A stretch of 64,000 nucleotides of DNA from positions 25,319 through 89,318 of the forward strand of contig CAYZRX010000007.1 of the NCBI GenBank assembly GCA_964480945.1. Reading direction: 5' to 3'. This stretch comes from VGWB01 sp964480945 (GTDB lineage: Bacteria; Bacteroidota; Ignavibacteria; UBA10030). The position numbers were made by a program, and so were the translations under genes. This document shows positions 17,083 to 26,581 of this stretch, piece after piece (the first letter of the stretch is position 1; the number at the start of each line of letters is the position of its first letter). The notes under the pieces were generated by a model, which saw only the letters and a program-made list of their open reading frames with translations, was not told where the DNA came from and searched no databases.

Positions 17083-18677
17083 GGCTTTGACCCCGGCTCA
17101 ACTTTGTAGAGGACGGCCGGCGGGTACGAGGAGTACGTCAGCGGTTTGAGTTCCGGCGGCGCCTTCGAGGGGTCGAGGAGATACTGAAACTGAGGCCTCA
17201 TGCCGGCCTCCATCAGGCTGAAGTAGAGATACGACGCATGCACTTTCCGGATCTGATCGAGGAGCTGCGAGTAGGTGTCCACGTACGGGAAAAGCTCCAT
17301 CTTCATGTCGAGATAATAGGCGATGTGGGGCTTGCGAGCGATGATGATCTGGCCCTTTGCCGTGTCGTCATAGGTGTTTCTGAACCATTGTGCGATGCTC
17401 ACGACCTCGCGCGGGCCCGAATCGATGTTGGCCGAATTGAACTCGTATGAGCTGATCGCTGTCCACACGAGCAAGACGATCCCGATGAGTGCACCGCTCT
17501 GAACGCGCTTCCAGAACCGATAGCGGGCGAGCCCCTGCCACGTCAGGGTTTTCAAAGCAAAGATGACATACACCGGTAGCAAATACATCGAGAACCGTTC
17601 GCCGTAGAAGACAAGCAGCAAAACGGCAAAGAACATCAGCGCAAAAACCAAGAAACTCAGGAGTTGTGCGTGCGGTCTTTCCTTCACGAAAAGAGGGATC
17701 CCAAGGAGTGAAAAAATCCCGGTCTGCCACCCGAGAAGCTTCCCGAGATCGCCGACCCCATGCTCGAATATGTTCCGCACCACGGTGCCGAGGAACAGGC
17801 CAGGATTCGCGAAGATCACCTGAGTCAGGGACGTGAATTTCTGTGCGTCAACACTCCAATACTGATCCCATGTGATCTTCCCCTTCGCGAACATCTCGTA
17901 CGCGATGTTGAGGTAGTTCTTGTTGTAGAAGAAGCTCCCCTTCTCGATGAGGCAGTAGATTCCCCAGGGCGCGATCGTCAGCATGAAGATGCCGAGGTAA
18001 ACGGCGGCGGTCTTCGCTCGTATTTTCCGCGCTTGCTGAAACGGGTTGACGGCGAGGATAGCGAGCGGCGCTGCCACGGCTGCGAAGAGGCCGTTGTACC
18101 GGGTCAGATACGCAAGGCCGGCGAGAAGTGCCGAGAGGACGATGTTCAGCCAGCGCATCTGTTCGTCGCGCAGGAAGAAGAACGTCGATGCCGTTACGAG
18201 CGCCACAAAGAACATATCCGTGCCGGCTGAATAAGAGTACTGAACGAACGTCGTGTTGACTGCAACAAGGAGTGTGCCGATCAGCGCAATGTCGGCTCGG
18301 AAAAGGTGTTTAAGGATCTGGAAGATCAAAAAGAGAGAGGCGGCTGCCGACAGGGTCGAGAGCACGACACCTGCATGAAATAGGTCCGATGTGAAAAGAG
18401 CGATACACGCAAGAACAAGAGGGTAGCCCGGGCCGCGGAAATCCTCAATGGGGATTGTCCCCTCAAGGATGTGCCGGGCTTCAGGAACGTAACTCCAGTA
18501 GAAATCCGTCTCGACTCCATAGTCGCCGACGATGTGGTACTTCAGGCCGATGACAACCATGACGATGAAAAACAGCACGGCGATGGCGAGTCCCGCACGG
18601 GCGTGGTTCACCGCCTCGGGGAAGAAGGGGAACAGCGAGGTTTGAGGGACGGCAGGCTGCCTGAGTTGTTTTGTCAT
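17079..18677 (-). CDS. GT39/ArnT-like integral membrane glycosyltransferase
   Basis: 532 residues with about 11-12 hydrophobic segments. The first periplasmic loop has the acidic motif GVETDFYWSYVPEARH and the GPGYPLVLA that follows the first acidic residues in PMT/ArnT-type GT-C enzymes. Such proteins use polyprenyl-phosphate sugars on the periplasmic side. The GT2 enzyme at 19958 would be the natural source of the polyprenyl-phosphate sugar. It overlaps the GT4 gene by four bases. The exact sugar is not predictable. Confidence 0.85.
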   Translation of the reverse strand: MTKQLRQPAVPQTSLFPFFPEAVNHARAGLAIAVLFFIVMVVIGLKYHIVGDYGVETDFYWSYVPEARHILEGTIPIEDFRGPGYPLVLACIALFTSDLFHAGVVLSTLSAAASLFLIFQILKHLFRADIALIGTLLVAVNTTFVQYSYSAGTDMFFVALVTASTFFFLRDEQMRWLNIVLSALLAGLAYLTRYNGLFAAVAAPLAILAVNPFQQARKIRAKTAAVYLGIFMLTIAPWGIYCLIEKGSFFYNKNYLNIAYEMFAKGKITWDQYWSVDAQKFTSLTQVIFANPGLFLGTVVRNIFEHGVGDLGKLLGWQTGIFSLLGIPLFVKERPHAQLLSFLVFALMFFAVLLLVFYGERFSMYLLPVYVIFALKTLTWQGLARYRFWKRVQSGALIGIVLLVWTAISSYEFNSANIDSGPREVVSIAQWFRNTYDDTAKGQIIIARKPHIAYYLDMKMELFPYVDTYSQLLDQIRKVHASYLYFSLMEAGMRPQFQYLLDPSKAPPELKPLTYSSYPPAVLYKVEPGSKP

Positions 18678-18850
18678 CGAGCGTCAGTTGACTATGCTGT
18701 CAAACACTCCATCACAAGCACTCCGGACTTGCTTCATTGTCCGGTACCGCCTCTGATCGATTGAATCAAGAAATCGGAAAATCACGTGAGCAGTTGTCTT
18801 TGAACAGCGTGAATGTGCAAGAATGCACTCCGGAGGAGAATCCAACAGCG

Positions 18851-19939
18851 TCAGGTTTGGAGGAGCTTGACACAGGCCTGCACCACTCGTTTGACGGGCA
18901 GATGTTCCATGCATCGGTACTCGGTGTTCGTGCAGGTGGCCTGGTAGAAGCAACGGCACGACTTCTCGGGCTCGAGGATGACCCCCTGCCCATACAGCTC
19001 AAACTCGTTCTTGTTGAAGATGTTGTTAAAGAGGACGATCTTCTTTCCCAACCCGATCGTGATGTGCATCGCCATTGTCACTCCGGTGACGACGAGGTCA
19101 CAGTGGTCGACAAGGTCGATGAAACGCTGAAGGGGAAAATGGCCGAAGTACTTTGCCTTCGAGGACTTCGCAAGGCGCTGGTTCTTCTTGTGTTCTTGTT
19201 CACCGCCGAGGAGGATGACCTCGTATCCTTTCTTTTTCAATGTTCTGGCAAGTGAGATCCAGTTCTTCTCGTCCCACAGTCGGGATGTCCATCGCCCGCC
19301 GCACCCCGTATTCAGACCGATGACCTTCTTGCGCTTTTCGATCTTCCACGCCGTTTCGTCGGGTGGATGGCGCTCGAGGATGTACCGCTCGCCGTTGAAC
19401 GAGAACCCGCAGATCTCGAATAATTCCTCAGGATAACTCTTCGTGTTCGCTTTGCCGAGGTCGTCGAAGACGCCGGCGAGATATTTTGCCTCGGCAGCCT
19501 TGTCGATGGGACGGATGACCCCGTCCTTCAGGACGAACCCCTTTTTCTTTCTCGCCGGGATTTGGGCACAAAGGGCGCACGCTTCGCGGTCCTTGTCAAG
19601 ATTGTAGAGGAGGTCGAACCGCACCGACCGCAGGGCGACGATGTTTCGCAATGAAAATTCCAGTGGTTCGTCAACGAGCGAGGGAAGGATTTCCGGTGTG
19701 AGCGTGAGCCAGAAGATCTTTGCGCGCGGATACTCCTCCTTCAGCTTGTAGAGGAGAGGAGTTGTCCGGATGACATCGCCGACCGCGCCGAGTTTGATGA
19801 TGAGGATCTTTTCTTCAACACGATCGTAGTAAGGACAGGTCTGGCCGTCACTGTCTACGCAGTGGACGCCGGACTGTTTGTGTGGTTTGCAGGGGATATC
19901 ACCGCGGAAGGAGCGGCAGTCGGTTTTCAGTTGGATCAC
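18851..19939 (-). CDS. GT9 (heptosyltransferase-like) glycosyltransferase with Cys-rich ends
   Basis: 362 residues. The GT9 core starts at about residue 42 with ILIIKLGAVGDVIRTTPLLY, followed by the C-terminal IGLNTGCGG and VVTGVTMAMHITIGLGKKIV motifs. It resembles ADP-heptose:LPS heptosyltransferases. Unusual are about 40 extra N-terminal residues with Cys at CRSF, CKPHKQ, HCVD and TCPYYD, and a C-terminal CRCFYQATC...YRCMEH cluster; together these could bind a metal. GTG start. It lies 18 bases downstream of the GT2 gene. Confidence 0.88.
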   Translation of the reverse strand: MIQLKTDCRSFRGDIPCKPHKQSGVHCVDSDGQTCPYYDRVEEKILIIKLGAVGDVIRTTPLLYKLKEEYPRAKIFWLTLTPEILPSLVDEPLEFSLRNIVALRSVRFDLLYNLDKDREACALCAQIPARKKKGFVLKDGVIRPIDKAAEAKYLAGVFDDLGKANTKSYPEELFEICGFSFNGERYILERHPPDETAWKIEKRKKVIGLNTGCGGRWTSRLWDEKNWISLARTLKKKGYEVILLGGEQEHKKNQRLAKSSKAKYFGHFPLQRFIDLVDHCDLVVTGVTMAMHITIGLGKKIVLFNNIFNKNEFELYGQGVILEPEKSCRCFYQATCTNTEYRCMEHLPVKRVVQACVKLLQT

Positions 19940-19957
19940 GTCTCGCCGAGGCCCCCG

Positions 19958-20950
19958 TTATTTCAGGATGTCGCGGATGGAGTACGTCTGCTCGTCCCGC
20001 TGCTGGCGATTGATCATCTCGCCCAGCAGTCCGAGGGAGACAAACTGAATGCCGATGATGATGAAGAGAAAGCCGAGGAGGAACAGCGGGCGGTTGCTGA
20101 GCGACGTCCTTCCAAGAAACCATTCGACGGATAGATACCCGTCGATGAAGACGCCCACGGCGAAGGAAATAAATCCCCAAAGGCCATACAGGTGAAGGGG
20201 CCGGCGGAGGTACCGCATTGTGAAGAGTACGGTGAGGAGATCGAGGAACCCTCGAAAGAACCGGCTGATGCCGAATTTGGTGCGGCCGTACTTCCGAGGG
20301 CGGTGGTTCACCACTTTCTCGCCCACGCGATACCCGGCCCAATGCGCGAGCGCGGGGATGTAACGATGAAGCTCGCCGTAGACGCTGATTTCCTTGACGA
20401 CCTGCCGGCGGTAGGCTTTGAGCCCGCAGTTGAAATCATGGATCGGAATGCCGGTCATCCGCGCCGTCACGAAGTTGAAGAACCGTGAGGGGATGGTCTT
20501 CGAGATCGGATCGTGCCGCTTCCGCTTCCAGCCTGAGACAAGATCGTACCCGTCGCCCAAAGCTTCGATCAAGCCGGGAATCTCCGCCGGATCATCTTGC
20601 AGATCAGCATCCATCGTGATGACGTACTCACCCCTGGCTTCCTTGAACCCGACCGAGAGCGCAGCCGATTTTCCGAAGTTCCTTCGAAAGCGAACTACCT
20701 TGACACGCCGGTCCTTCTTGTGCATTTCTTCCAGGATGGGAAAGGAGCGATCCGTGCTCCCGTCGTCGACGAAGATCACCTCGAAAGATTTGCCCATCTC
20801 TCCCATCACGGCGGCGATCTGGGCGTATAGCTCTTCGACGGATTCCTCTTCGTTCAGCAACGGCGCCACGATGGAGACAAACGGTGCGACATCGCCCCGT
20901 CTCGATGACTGTGTGGGTTTTCTGGAGATGTTCCTGGGTGGATTCGGCAT
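19958..20950 (-). CDS. GT2 polyprenyl-phosphate glycosyltransferase (DPM1/ArnC-like)
   Basis: About 330 residues. The GT-A domain has SIVAPLLNEEESVEELY, IFVDDGSTDRSF and the DxD motif TMDADLQDDP. A conserved FNCGLKAYRR follows, and two C-terminal membrane helices at about 245-325 are typical of ArnC/GtrB-type enzymes. It would make undecaprenyl-phosphate-linked sugar for the GT-C enzyme at 17079. The ATG at 20950 was preferred over a TTG four codons upstream; neither has a strong ribosome-binding site. It diverges from ksgA. Confidence 0.92.
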   Translation of the reverse strand: MPNPPRNISRKPTQSSRRGDVAPFVSIVAPLLNEEESVEELYAQIAAVMGEMGKSFEVIFVDDGSTDRSFPILEEMHKKDRRVKVVRFRRNFGKSAALSVGFKEARGEYVITMDADLQDDPAEIPGLIEALGDGYDLVSGWKRKRHDPISKTIPSRFFNFVTARMTGIPIHDFNCGLKAYRRQVVKEISVYGELHRYIPALAHWAGYRVGEKVVNHRPRKYGRTKFGISRFFRGFLDLLTVLFTMRYLRRPLHLYGLWGFISFAVGVFIDGYLSVEWFLGRTSLSNRPLFLLGFLFIIIGIQFVSLGLLGEMINRQQRDEQTYSIRDILK

Positions 20951-21070
20951 GGGTATGAACAATCAACCGATCGCCAAAGTACTTCAAATTCGACCGAAAT
21001 GCAACGGGAGTGCTTTTCCAAGCCGGTTCGTTGAAATTCGCCGCTTCAGTCCGTATATTGACTTCGTCGA

Positions 21071-21853
21071 ATGCTTGCTCCGAAGAAATCTCTCGGTCAG
21101 AACTTCCTGCGCGATGAAAACGTCGCTCGCAACATCGTGGAGAGTCTGGAGCTCCATTCGGGCGATGTCGTGGTAGAGATCGGGCCCGGTCAGGGAGCCC
21201 TCACGAAGCACCTCTCGTCCCGCGTCAAGCGCGTCCTGGCGGTCGAGATCGATGAGCGAGCCATTGAGGTCCTGCGAGAGACGCTCGGCGATTCTGTCAA
21301 GCTGATCCACGCGGACGTGCTGAAGGTTTCGCTCGCTTCACTTGCTCGGGAGTATCAAGCCCCGCTTCGCGTCGTCGGGAACATCCCTTACAACATCACC
21401 AGCGAGATCCTTTTCTGGCTCTTTGACAGCTCTGAATCGGTGCGTGACGCCACGCTGATGGTCCAGGTGGAGGTGGCTCGCCGGTTCGTTGCGCAGCCTG
21501 GAACAAAAGAATACGGGATTCTTTCGGTCTTCTCGCAATTTTACTCAACCCCTGAATATCTCTTCAAGGTCTCACGCAATTCCTTCTATCCGAGGCCGAA
21601 TGTCGATTCGGCTGTGGTAAGGTTTCGCCTCCGGTCTCAGCTCCCGGCGTGCAACCGTGGGCTTTTCAAGGCCGTTGTCCGGGGGACATTCGGCAAACGC
21701 CGGAAGACGCTTCGCAACGGGCTCCGCTACATGGGTTTCTCAGATGATCAGCTTGAGGCGGCCTCGTTTGACTTAACCCGAAGGCCGGAAGACCTGACGC
21801 TGGAAGATTTCTTAGAGTTGACGAAAGCACTAGCGCAATTTGAAAAATCCTGA
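21071..21853 (+). CDS. ksgA: 16S rRNA (A1518/A1519-N6)-dimethyltransferase
   Basis: 260 residues, the normal RsmA/KsgA length. The N-terminus is KKSLGQNFLRDENV, SAM motif I is VVEIGPGQGALTKHL, and the catalytic NIPYN is near residue 105, followed by MVQVEVARR and SFYPRPNVDSAVV. It dimethylates two adjacent adenosines in the 3'-terminal hairpin of 16S rRNA during small-subunit maturation. The gene is divergent from the polysaccharide cluster and is followed by a PAP2 phosphatase gene. Confidence 0.97.
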   Translation: MLAPKKSLGQNFLRDENVARNIVESLELHSGDVVVEIGPGQGALTKHLSSRVKRVLAVEIDERAIEVLRETLGDSVKLIHADVLKVSLASLAREYQAPLRVVGNIPYNITSEILFWLFDSSESVRDATLMVQVEVARRFVAQPGTKEYGILSVFSQFYSTPEYLFKVSRNSFYPRPNVDSAVVRFRLRSQLPACNRGLFKAVVRGTFGKRRKTLRNGLRYMGFSDDQLEAASFDLTRRPEDLTLEDFLELTKALAQFEKS

Positions 21854-21928
21854 GCATGGAATCCCCCATCCCTGCCCTGATGTGCCGGTGGACATGACCG
21901 CTTCCATCTCTCGACAGCATCATCCCGT

Positions 21929-22873
21929 ATGAAGATACGACGGCTCGTCTCGTTCCTGTCGCCCAGCGATTTCGTCTCCATCTGGTTTCTCCTGTTTCTG
22001 ACGGGACTCAACATCGTCTTCCATGGTCGCGTCGCACATTGGCTGACGATCGCGCTCGCGAACCTGGCGATCATCGCTATGATCTTCACACTGGCGTGGC
22101 TCGCAGAACAGAAGAGAACAAGACTCCTCATCGGTCTCCACCGCTGGTACTGCTACGCGATCGTCATCTTCATCTTCAAAGAGCTCTATCTGATGGTCCA
22201 TCCCATTCATCCGACGGATTACGATGCGCTTCTCATTGCCGTGGATCACTGGATCTTTGGCGTGAACCCGACTCAATGGCTCGCGCAGTTTGCTCATCCT
22301 CTCCTGACCGAAATCCTTCAGCTGGCGTACTTTTCATATTACTTCCTCTTCATCATCCTGGGAGTCGAGCTCTATCGTCGGTTCGCGATCGAGGAGTTCG
22401 ATAAAGCAGCGTTCCTTGTCGTCTACGGCTTCTATCTTTCCTACCTCGGATATTTCTCCTTGCCTGCCGTGGGCCCTCGATTCACGCTGCACGACTTCTC
22501 TGCCATCAACACCGAACTGCCGGGAATCTTCCTGACGAACATCTTGCGCGGCATCGTCAACCTCGGGGAATCACTTCCCGCGCATCTTCCCAACCCTGCC
22601 GAGTTTGTTCAACGCGATGTGTTCCCCAGCGGCCACACGGAGTTGACGATCATAGCAATGGTTCTCGGATTTCGCTACAGGCTGAAATCGCGATGGCTCA
22701 TCGCTGTCATGGGAAGCCTCTTGATTGTCGCGACAGTGTACCTGCGCTATCATTACGTTGTCGATTTGATCGCGGGCGGATTGCTGGCCTGGTTCACCAT
22801 CTGGAGCGGCGATAAGATCGAAGCCTGGTGGAGCAGGACTGCGAAGAAACTCCGCGGAAGAATCTCGACTTGA
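21929..22873 (+). CDS. PAP2-superfamily membrane phosphatase
   Basis: 314 residues with about six membrane helices. Phosphatase motif 2 is FPSGHTEL and motif 3 is YLRYHYVVDLIAGG, with the catalytic His in each. Motif 1 is weakly recognisable. The layout is closest to the PAP2_3 (Aur1/Ipt1-like) group. It probably dephosphorylates undecaprenyl or other lipid phosphates on the periplasmic side. It follows ksgA by 75 bases. Confidence 0.88.
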   Translation: MKIRRLVSFLSPSDFVSIWFLLFLTGLNIVFHGRVAHWLTIALANLAIIAMIFTLAWLAEQKRTRLLIGLHRWYCYAIVIFIFKELYLMVHPIHPTDYDALLIAVDHWIFGVNPTQWLAQFAHPLLTEILQLAYFSYYFLFIILGVELYRRFAIEEFDKAAFLVVYGFYLSYLGYFSLPAVGPRFTLHDFSAINTELPGIFLTNILRGIVNLGESLPAHLPNPAEFVQRDVFPSGHTELTIIAMVLGFRYRLKSRWLIAVMGSLLIVATVYLRYHYVVDLIAGGLLAWFTIWSGDKIEAWWSRTAKKLRGRIST

Positions 22874-22947
22874 AAATCAATGCAAAATACCCTATGTTTT
22901 TGTCACGCAACATGCACACGTTGCGCACGTAGAGAGTACCAGCCGGG

Positions 22948-23214
22948 ATGACACAAGAACAGATCTTAAAAGAGCTCGAGTCGCTTGCAACAAGCAGCGG
23001 GATTTCCGTTCGGTACGAAAAAGGAGACTTCGAAGGGGGCTTCTGCGTGCTGAAAGCGGAACGGCTGATTGTTGTCAACAAGAAACTGGCGCCACCCAAG
23101 AAGGCCTCAGTGCTTGCTCAGGGCCTCGCGGAAATTGGCATCGAGGAGAGATACCTCAAGCCGGCGATTCGTGAGTTCATTGAAGACGAGCTTGCTCGAC
23201 TTGCGCGTGCTTAG
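22948..23214 (+). CDS. Small conserved-type hypothetical protein
   Basis: 88 residues, mixed alpha/beta and charged, with no signal peptide. It has a central RYEKGDFEGGFCVLK and the helical C-terminus IREFIEDELARLARA. I recall similar short proteins in Bacteroidota/Chlorobiota genomes without assigned function; this is not verifiable here. It sits between the PAP2 and LysE genes on the same strand. Confidence 0.75.
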   Translation: MTQEQILKELESLATSSGISVRYEKGDFEGGFCVLKAERLIVVNKKLAPPKKASVLAQGLAEIGIEERYLKPAIREFIEDELARLARA

Positions 23215-23365
23215 GACGGTGCGCACGACGAAGAGCCCGCCACTGACGTGACCCATCCAGATCAAGCCGAACACCGTGCACGGACCCGAGCCTGTGAGCT
23301 AGGGACGTACGCCAGGTTCGGCCCTGTACGCAGTCTTACCATCCAGGGATCTTGACGAAGAGTAC

Positions 23366-23980
23366 GTGGATTACACCGTCCTCTTAAAGGGAATCATTAT
23401 CGGGTTTGCGCTTGCTCTCCCCGTCGGACCGATCGGGATTCTCTGCATACGCAAAACGCTGGCGGACGGACACCTGCCGGGAATGGTTGTCGGCTTTGGC
23501 GCTGCCACGGCAGACGCGATCTACGGCTGTATTGCCGCGTTCGGGCTGACGTATGTCTCCGAACTTCTCGTGACGCAACAAATGTGGCTGCGCCTGATCG
23601 GCGGCGCGTTTCTCTGCTACCTCGGAATCAAGACGTTCCTGGCGCGGCCTTTGGAGGATTCGGCGACGCCAAACGGTCGAGGACTCCTCCGGTCGTACGT
23701 CTCTACATTCCTGTTGACGCTCACGAATCCCATAACGATTTTTGCATTTGTCGGGGTGTTCGCTGCCCTGGGGTTCAGAAACGGGGACCTTGGATACGGC
23801 ACCGCCTCAATGCTCGTTTTCGGTGTGTTCCTTGGCTCCTGCCTATGGTTTTTTACTCTCAGTTACGGCGTCACGCATTTTCGCCGGAAAATCAATTCTG
23901 CCGGGCTCGGGTGGGTTAACCGGATCTCGGGATTGCTGATCATCATTTTCGGTATTGTTGCTATCATAAGCTTCCGCTAG
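23366..23980 (+). CDS. LysE-family amino-acid exporter
   Basis: 204 residues with six predicted membrane helices. The N-terminal GFALALPVGPIGILCIRKTL is the family signature (PGP-type motif in helix 1), and LLTLTNPITIFAFVGVF near residues 113-130 is the conserved NP motif of helix 4. LysE/RhtB proteins export amino acids such as lysine, threonine or homoserine. The start codon is probably GTG at 23366. The specific substrate cannot be told. Confidence 0.9.
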   Translation: MDYTVLLKGIIIGFALALPVGPIGILCIRKTLADGHLPGMVVGFGAATADAIYGCIAAFGLTYVSELLVTQQMWLRLIGGAFLCYLGIKTFLARPLEDSATPNGRGLLRSYVSTFLLTLTNPITIFAFVGVFAALGFRNGDLGYGTASMLVFGVFLGSCLWFFTLSYGVTHFRRKINSAGLGWVNRISGLLIIIFGIVAIISFR

Positions 23981-24090
23981 ATACTCTCACTGTAGCTTCT
24001 CACTCTCGTGTCCTAATCGTCCCTGCGAATTCCGCGGGGGAATAGCAAGTGGGCGCGGGCAACGTTGATTCGGGCGGGGTGCAGATTTTT

Positions 24091-26523
24091 ATGGAAAAGT
24101 TGAAATATCTTCTTCCCTTCCTCGTCTTGCTCGCCATCGCCTCCTGGGTCCTCATTCGCACGTTTCCATCTGCTCACCCGTATGGCGGCATCCGCCTGCC
24201 GCTTGACGCGAACAACATCAAAGACCAATCAGAGCAGATCCTCTCGAAGCTGGGCGTTGACGCGACAGGGTTGCTGGCAGACGTGGCACTCAAGGCCGAT
24301 CCGGGACTTGTCCGTCAGACGCAACAGAAATTCGGCATCGAGCGATCGAACGAACTGTTGTCGCACAACGTGCCGGGCTACTATTGGGAGGTGAGATGGA
24401 AGAAACCGGAATCGATCGATCTCGCTGTCAGTTCAGGGAGGAGGGAGGAAGCCTCGAAGCAGGCGGAGCAAGTCGCTGCTCTCCTTAAAGGAGAGATCTA
24501 TCTGCACCTGGATACGCAGGGAAGGCTGCTTGAGCTTGAACGGAGGATTCCGGACAGCCTGATGCTTCCCAGCATCTCGATGCGGGACGCCGAGGCGCTC
24601 GCACGCTCGTTCCTCAAGCAATTCACGGCGATCGGCGGCTTCATCGGTGATACTGCGGCGGTCGAGTCGGAAAAGCAAGTTGAGCAGCCACACCGCGCGG
24701 ATTTTCAGTTTGTCTGGAGCACGAAATCCCCGGAGTTGGGGAATCCGGTCGACGTGAAGCTCTCGGTCGCCGGCAACCTTGTCTCCCGATTCGAAGCGAC
24801 AGCAACGATCCCCGAGGAATTCACGAAAAAGGCGGGCGAGCAGGCGCTCGATATCGTGCTGGCGCTCGTGTATGCGATCATCATCATTGGCATGGTCGTC
24901 ATCGCGTTCAGGCGCTTCCGGTCGTACGAAATCGGATTTCGCCTTGCGACGGTCATGGGGATCATCACGGCTCTCGCCTTCGATCTCGATATCTATCTGA
25001 CGATGCAAGGGGAGGGGGGATGGCCGATGCTCATATCCCTCCTCATTCCCCCGATCTTCATCGGCGGCGCTTACGTTCTCGTCTGGGCGGTGAGCGAGTC
25101 CGCCGTTCGCGAGGTGTGGAAGGAGAAATTCAGCACTCTCGATCTTCTCTCGAAAGGGCACGTTGTCCATTCACGGGTGGGGGGGAGCGTGATCAGGGGG
25201 ATCGCTCTCGGGGTGACGAGTGCCGCAGTGTGGATGGTGACCGCCCTCGTTGCCGACCGATACGTTCATCTGTGGATCACGACCGGTGATGCGCCCACGC
25301 TGCAAGGCTTCGGAGTGTTCGCACCGTGGCTCTACGTCCTCGTGCACGGGCTGAGAGTGAATGCGTTTCTGTATGCTATCTTCGTCCTGTTTGTCGTCTC
25401 TCTTCTCCGCAAGCGAATCAATTCGGCTCTCGTCCTTGTTGTTCTCGCGGCGCTTGTTATGGGTTTTTCGATGCAGGGTCATCTGTTTCCTTGGTTTGTC
25501 GGGATCGCCATTCAAACTCTGGTTGCCGCTGTTTGGGTATGGACGTTCCATCGCTATGATGCCCTGGCAGCCTTTCTATCGTTGTACACGTACACGGTTG
25601 TCCAGGAAGCAGCAGGGCTGTTCGTCGTGGGCAATCCCACGTACTCGGATTCAGGCTTCTTCATCCTGTGTGTGCTCGGTGCCCTCCTCGTCGGCTCGCT
25701 GGCAACGCTGGCGCGGAAGAAGGAGATCACGGATTTTGATGCGATCACCCCCGCGTTCGCTCGTCACATCACGGAGCGGCAGCGCTTGCAGCAGGAGTTG
25801 GAGATTGCACGAAACGTTCAGATGAGTTTCCTTCCGAAGTCGAATCCGAAGGTCTTCGAGCTCGATATCGCCTCACGCTGTGCCCCGGCTCTCGAGGTGG
25901 GGGGAGACTACTATGATTTCATCGATCTCGGTGACGGCCAGCTTGGCGTCGCCGTCGGGGATGTCTCCGGCAAGGGGACGCAGGCCGCGTTCTTCATGAC
26001 GCTGACGAAGGGTTTTCTGAGGGCCCTGGCAAAGGTGTCGAACTCTCCGAGTGCGGTCCTGACGCAGGTGAACAAGTTGTTTTACGAGAACGTCGACCGG
26101 GGGGTCTTCATCAGCATGGTCTACGGCGTTTTTGACACCAGGGAGCGGACGCTCACGCTGGCGCGCGCCGGTCACAACCCCGTGATCATGCAGAAAACCA
26201 AGGCAGATCAAGTTCAGGTCGTCAACCCTTCGGGTCTTGCGCTGGGGCTCGACGGCGGGGACGCCTTCGCGAGATCCATTCAGGAGATGAAGCTACCGTT
26301 TCAGAAGGGGGATCTCTTTGTCTTTTATACCGACGGCTTCCCGGAGGCGATGAACAAGACCAGGGAAGAGTTCGGGGAGGAGAGGTTGTGTCAGACGATT
26401 CAAAAGTACGCTCATGGCTCTTCGGCGGAGGTCATGGAGGGCGTCTTTGCCGAAACGCGCCGGTTCGTCGGAAGGGCGAAGCAGCACGACGATATGACGA
26501 TCGTCGTGGTGAAAGTCGTCTGA
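24091..26523 (+). CDS. Membrane-bound SpoIIE/RsbU-type PP2C phosphatase
   Basis: The ATG at 24091 was chosen because a membrane helix follows directly (LKYLLPFLVLLAIASWVL); a GTG 14 codons earlier has no such support. 810 residues. After the first helix comes a soluble extracytoplasmic part of about 230 residues, then about eight to ten membrane helices (about 265-555). The cytoplasmic phosphatase at about 570-810 has GGDYYDF and GDVSGKG, whose Asp residues bind the metals. The family dephosphorylates STAS anti-anti-sigma factors; a STAS protein is encoded at 49708. No serine kinase partner (RsbW type) is seen in the window. Confidence 0.92.
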   Translation: MEKLKYLLPFLVLLAIASWVLIRTFPSAHPYGGIRLPLDANNIKDQSEQILSKLGVDATGLLADVALKADPGLVRQTQQKFGIERSNELLSHNVPGYYWEVRWKKPESIDLAVSSGRREEASKQAEQVAALLKGEIYLHLDTQGRLLELERRIPDSLMLPSISMRDAEALARSFLKQFTAIGGFIGDTAAVESEKQVEQPHRADFQFVWSTKSPELGNPVDVKLSVAGNLVSRFEATATIPEEFTKKAGEQALDIVLALVYAIIIIGMVVIAFRRFRSYEIGFRLATVMGIITALAFDLDIYLTMQGEGGWPMLISLLIPPIFIGGAYVLVWAVSESAVREVWKEKFSTLDLLSKGHVVHSRVGGSVIRGIALGVTSAAVWMVTALVADRYVHLWITTGDAPTLQGFGVFAPWLYVLVHGLRVNAFLYAIFVLFVVSLLRKRINSALVLVVLAALVMGFSMQGHLFPWFVGIAIQTLVAAVWVWTFHRYDALAAFLSLYTYTVVQEAAGLFVVGNPTYSDSGFFILCVLGALLVGSLATLARKKEITDFDAITPAFARHITERQRLQQELEIARNVQMSFLPKSNPKVFELDIASRCAPALEVGGDYYDFIDLGDGQLGVAVGDVSGKGTQAAFFMTLTKGFLRALAKVSNSPSAVLTQVNKLFYENVDRGVFISMVYGVFDTRERTLTLARAGHNPVIMQKTKADQVQVVNPSGLALGLDGGDAFARSIQEMKLPFQKGDLFVFYTDGFPEAMNKTREEFGEERLCQTIQKYAHGSSAEVMEGVFAETRRFVGRAKQHDDMTIVVVKVV

Positions 26524-26581
26524 GGGCAACGATGTCCTGTAGACTGCGGCGGCAGAATTCTCTTCTTGAGGGATGACTCCC

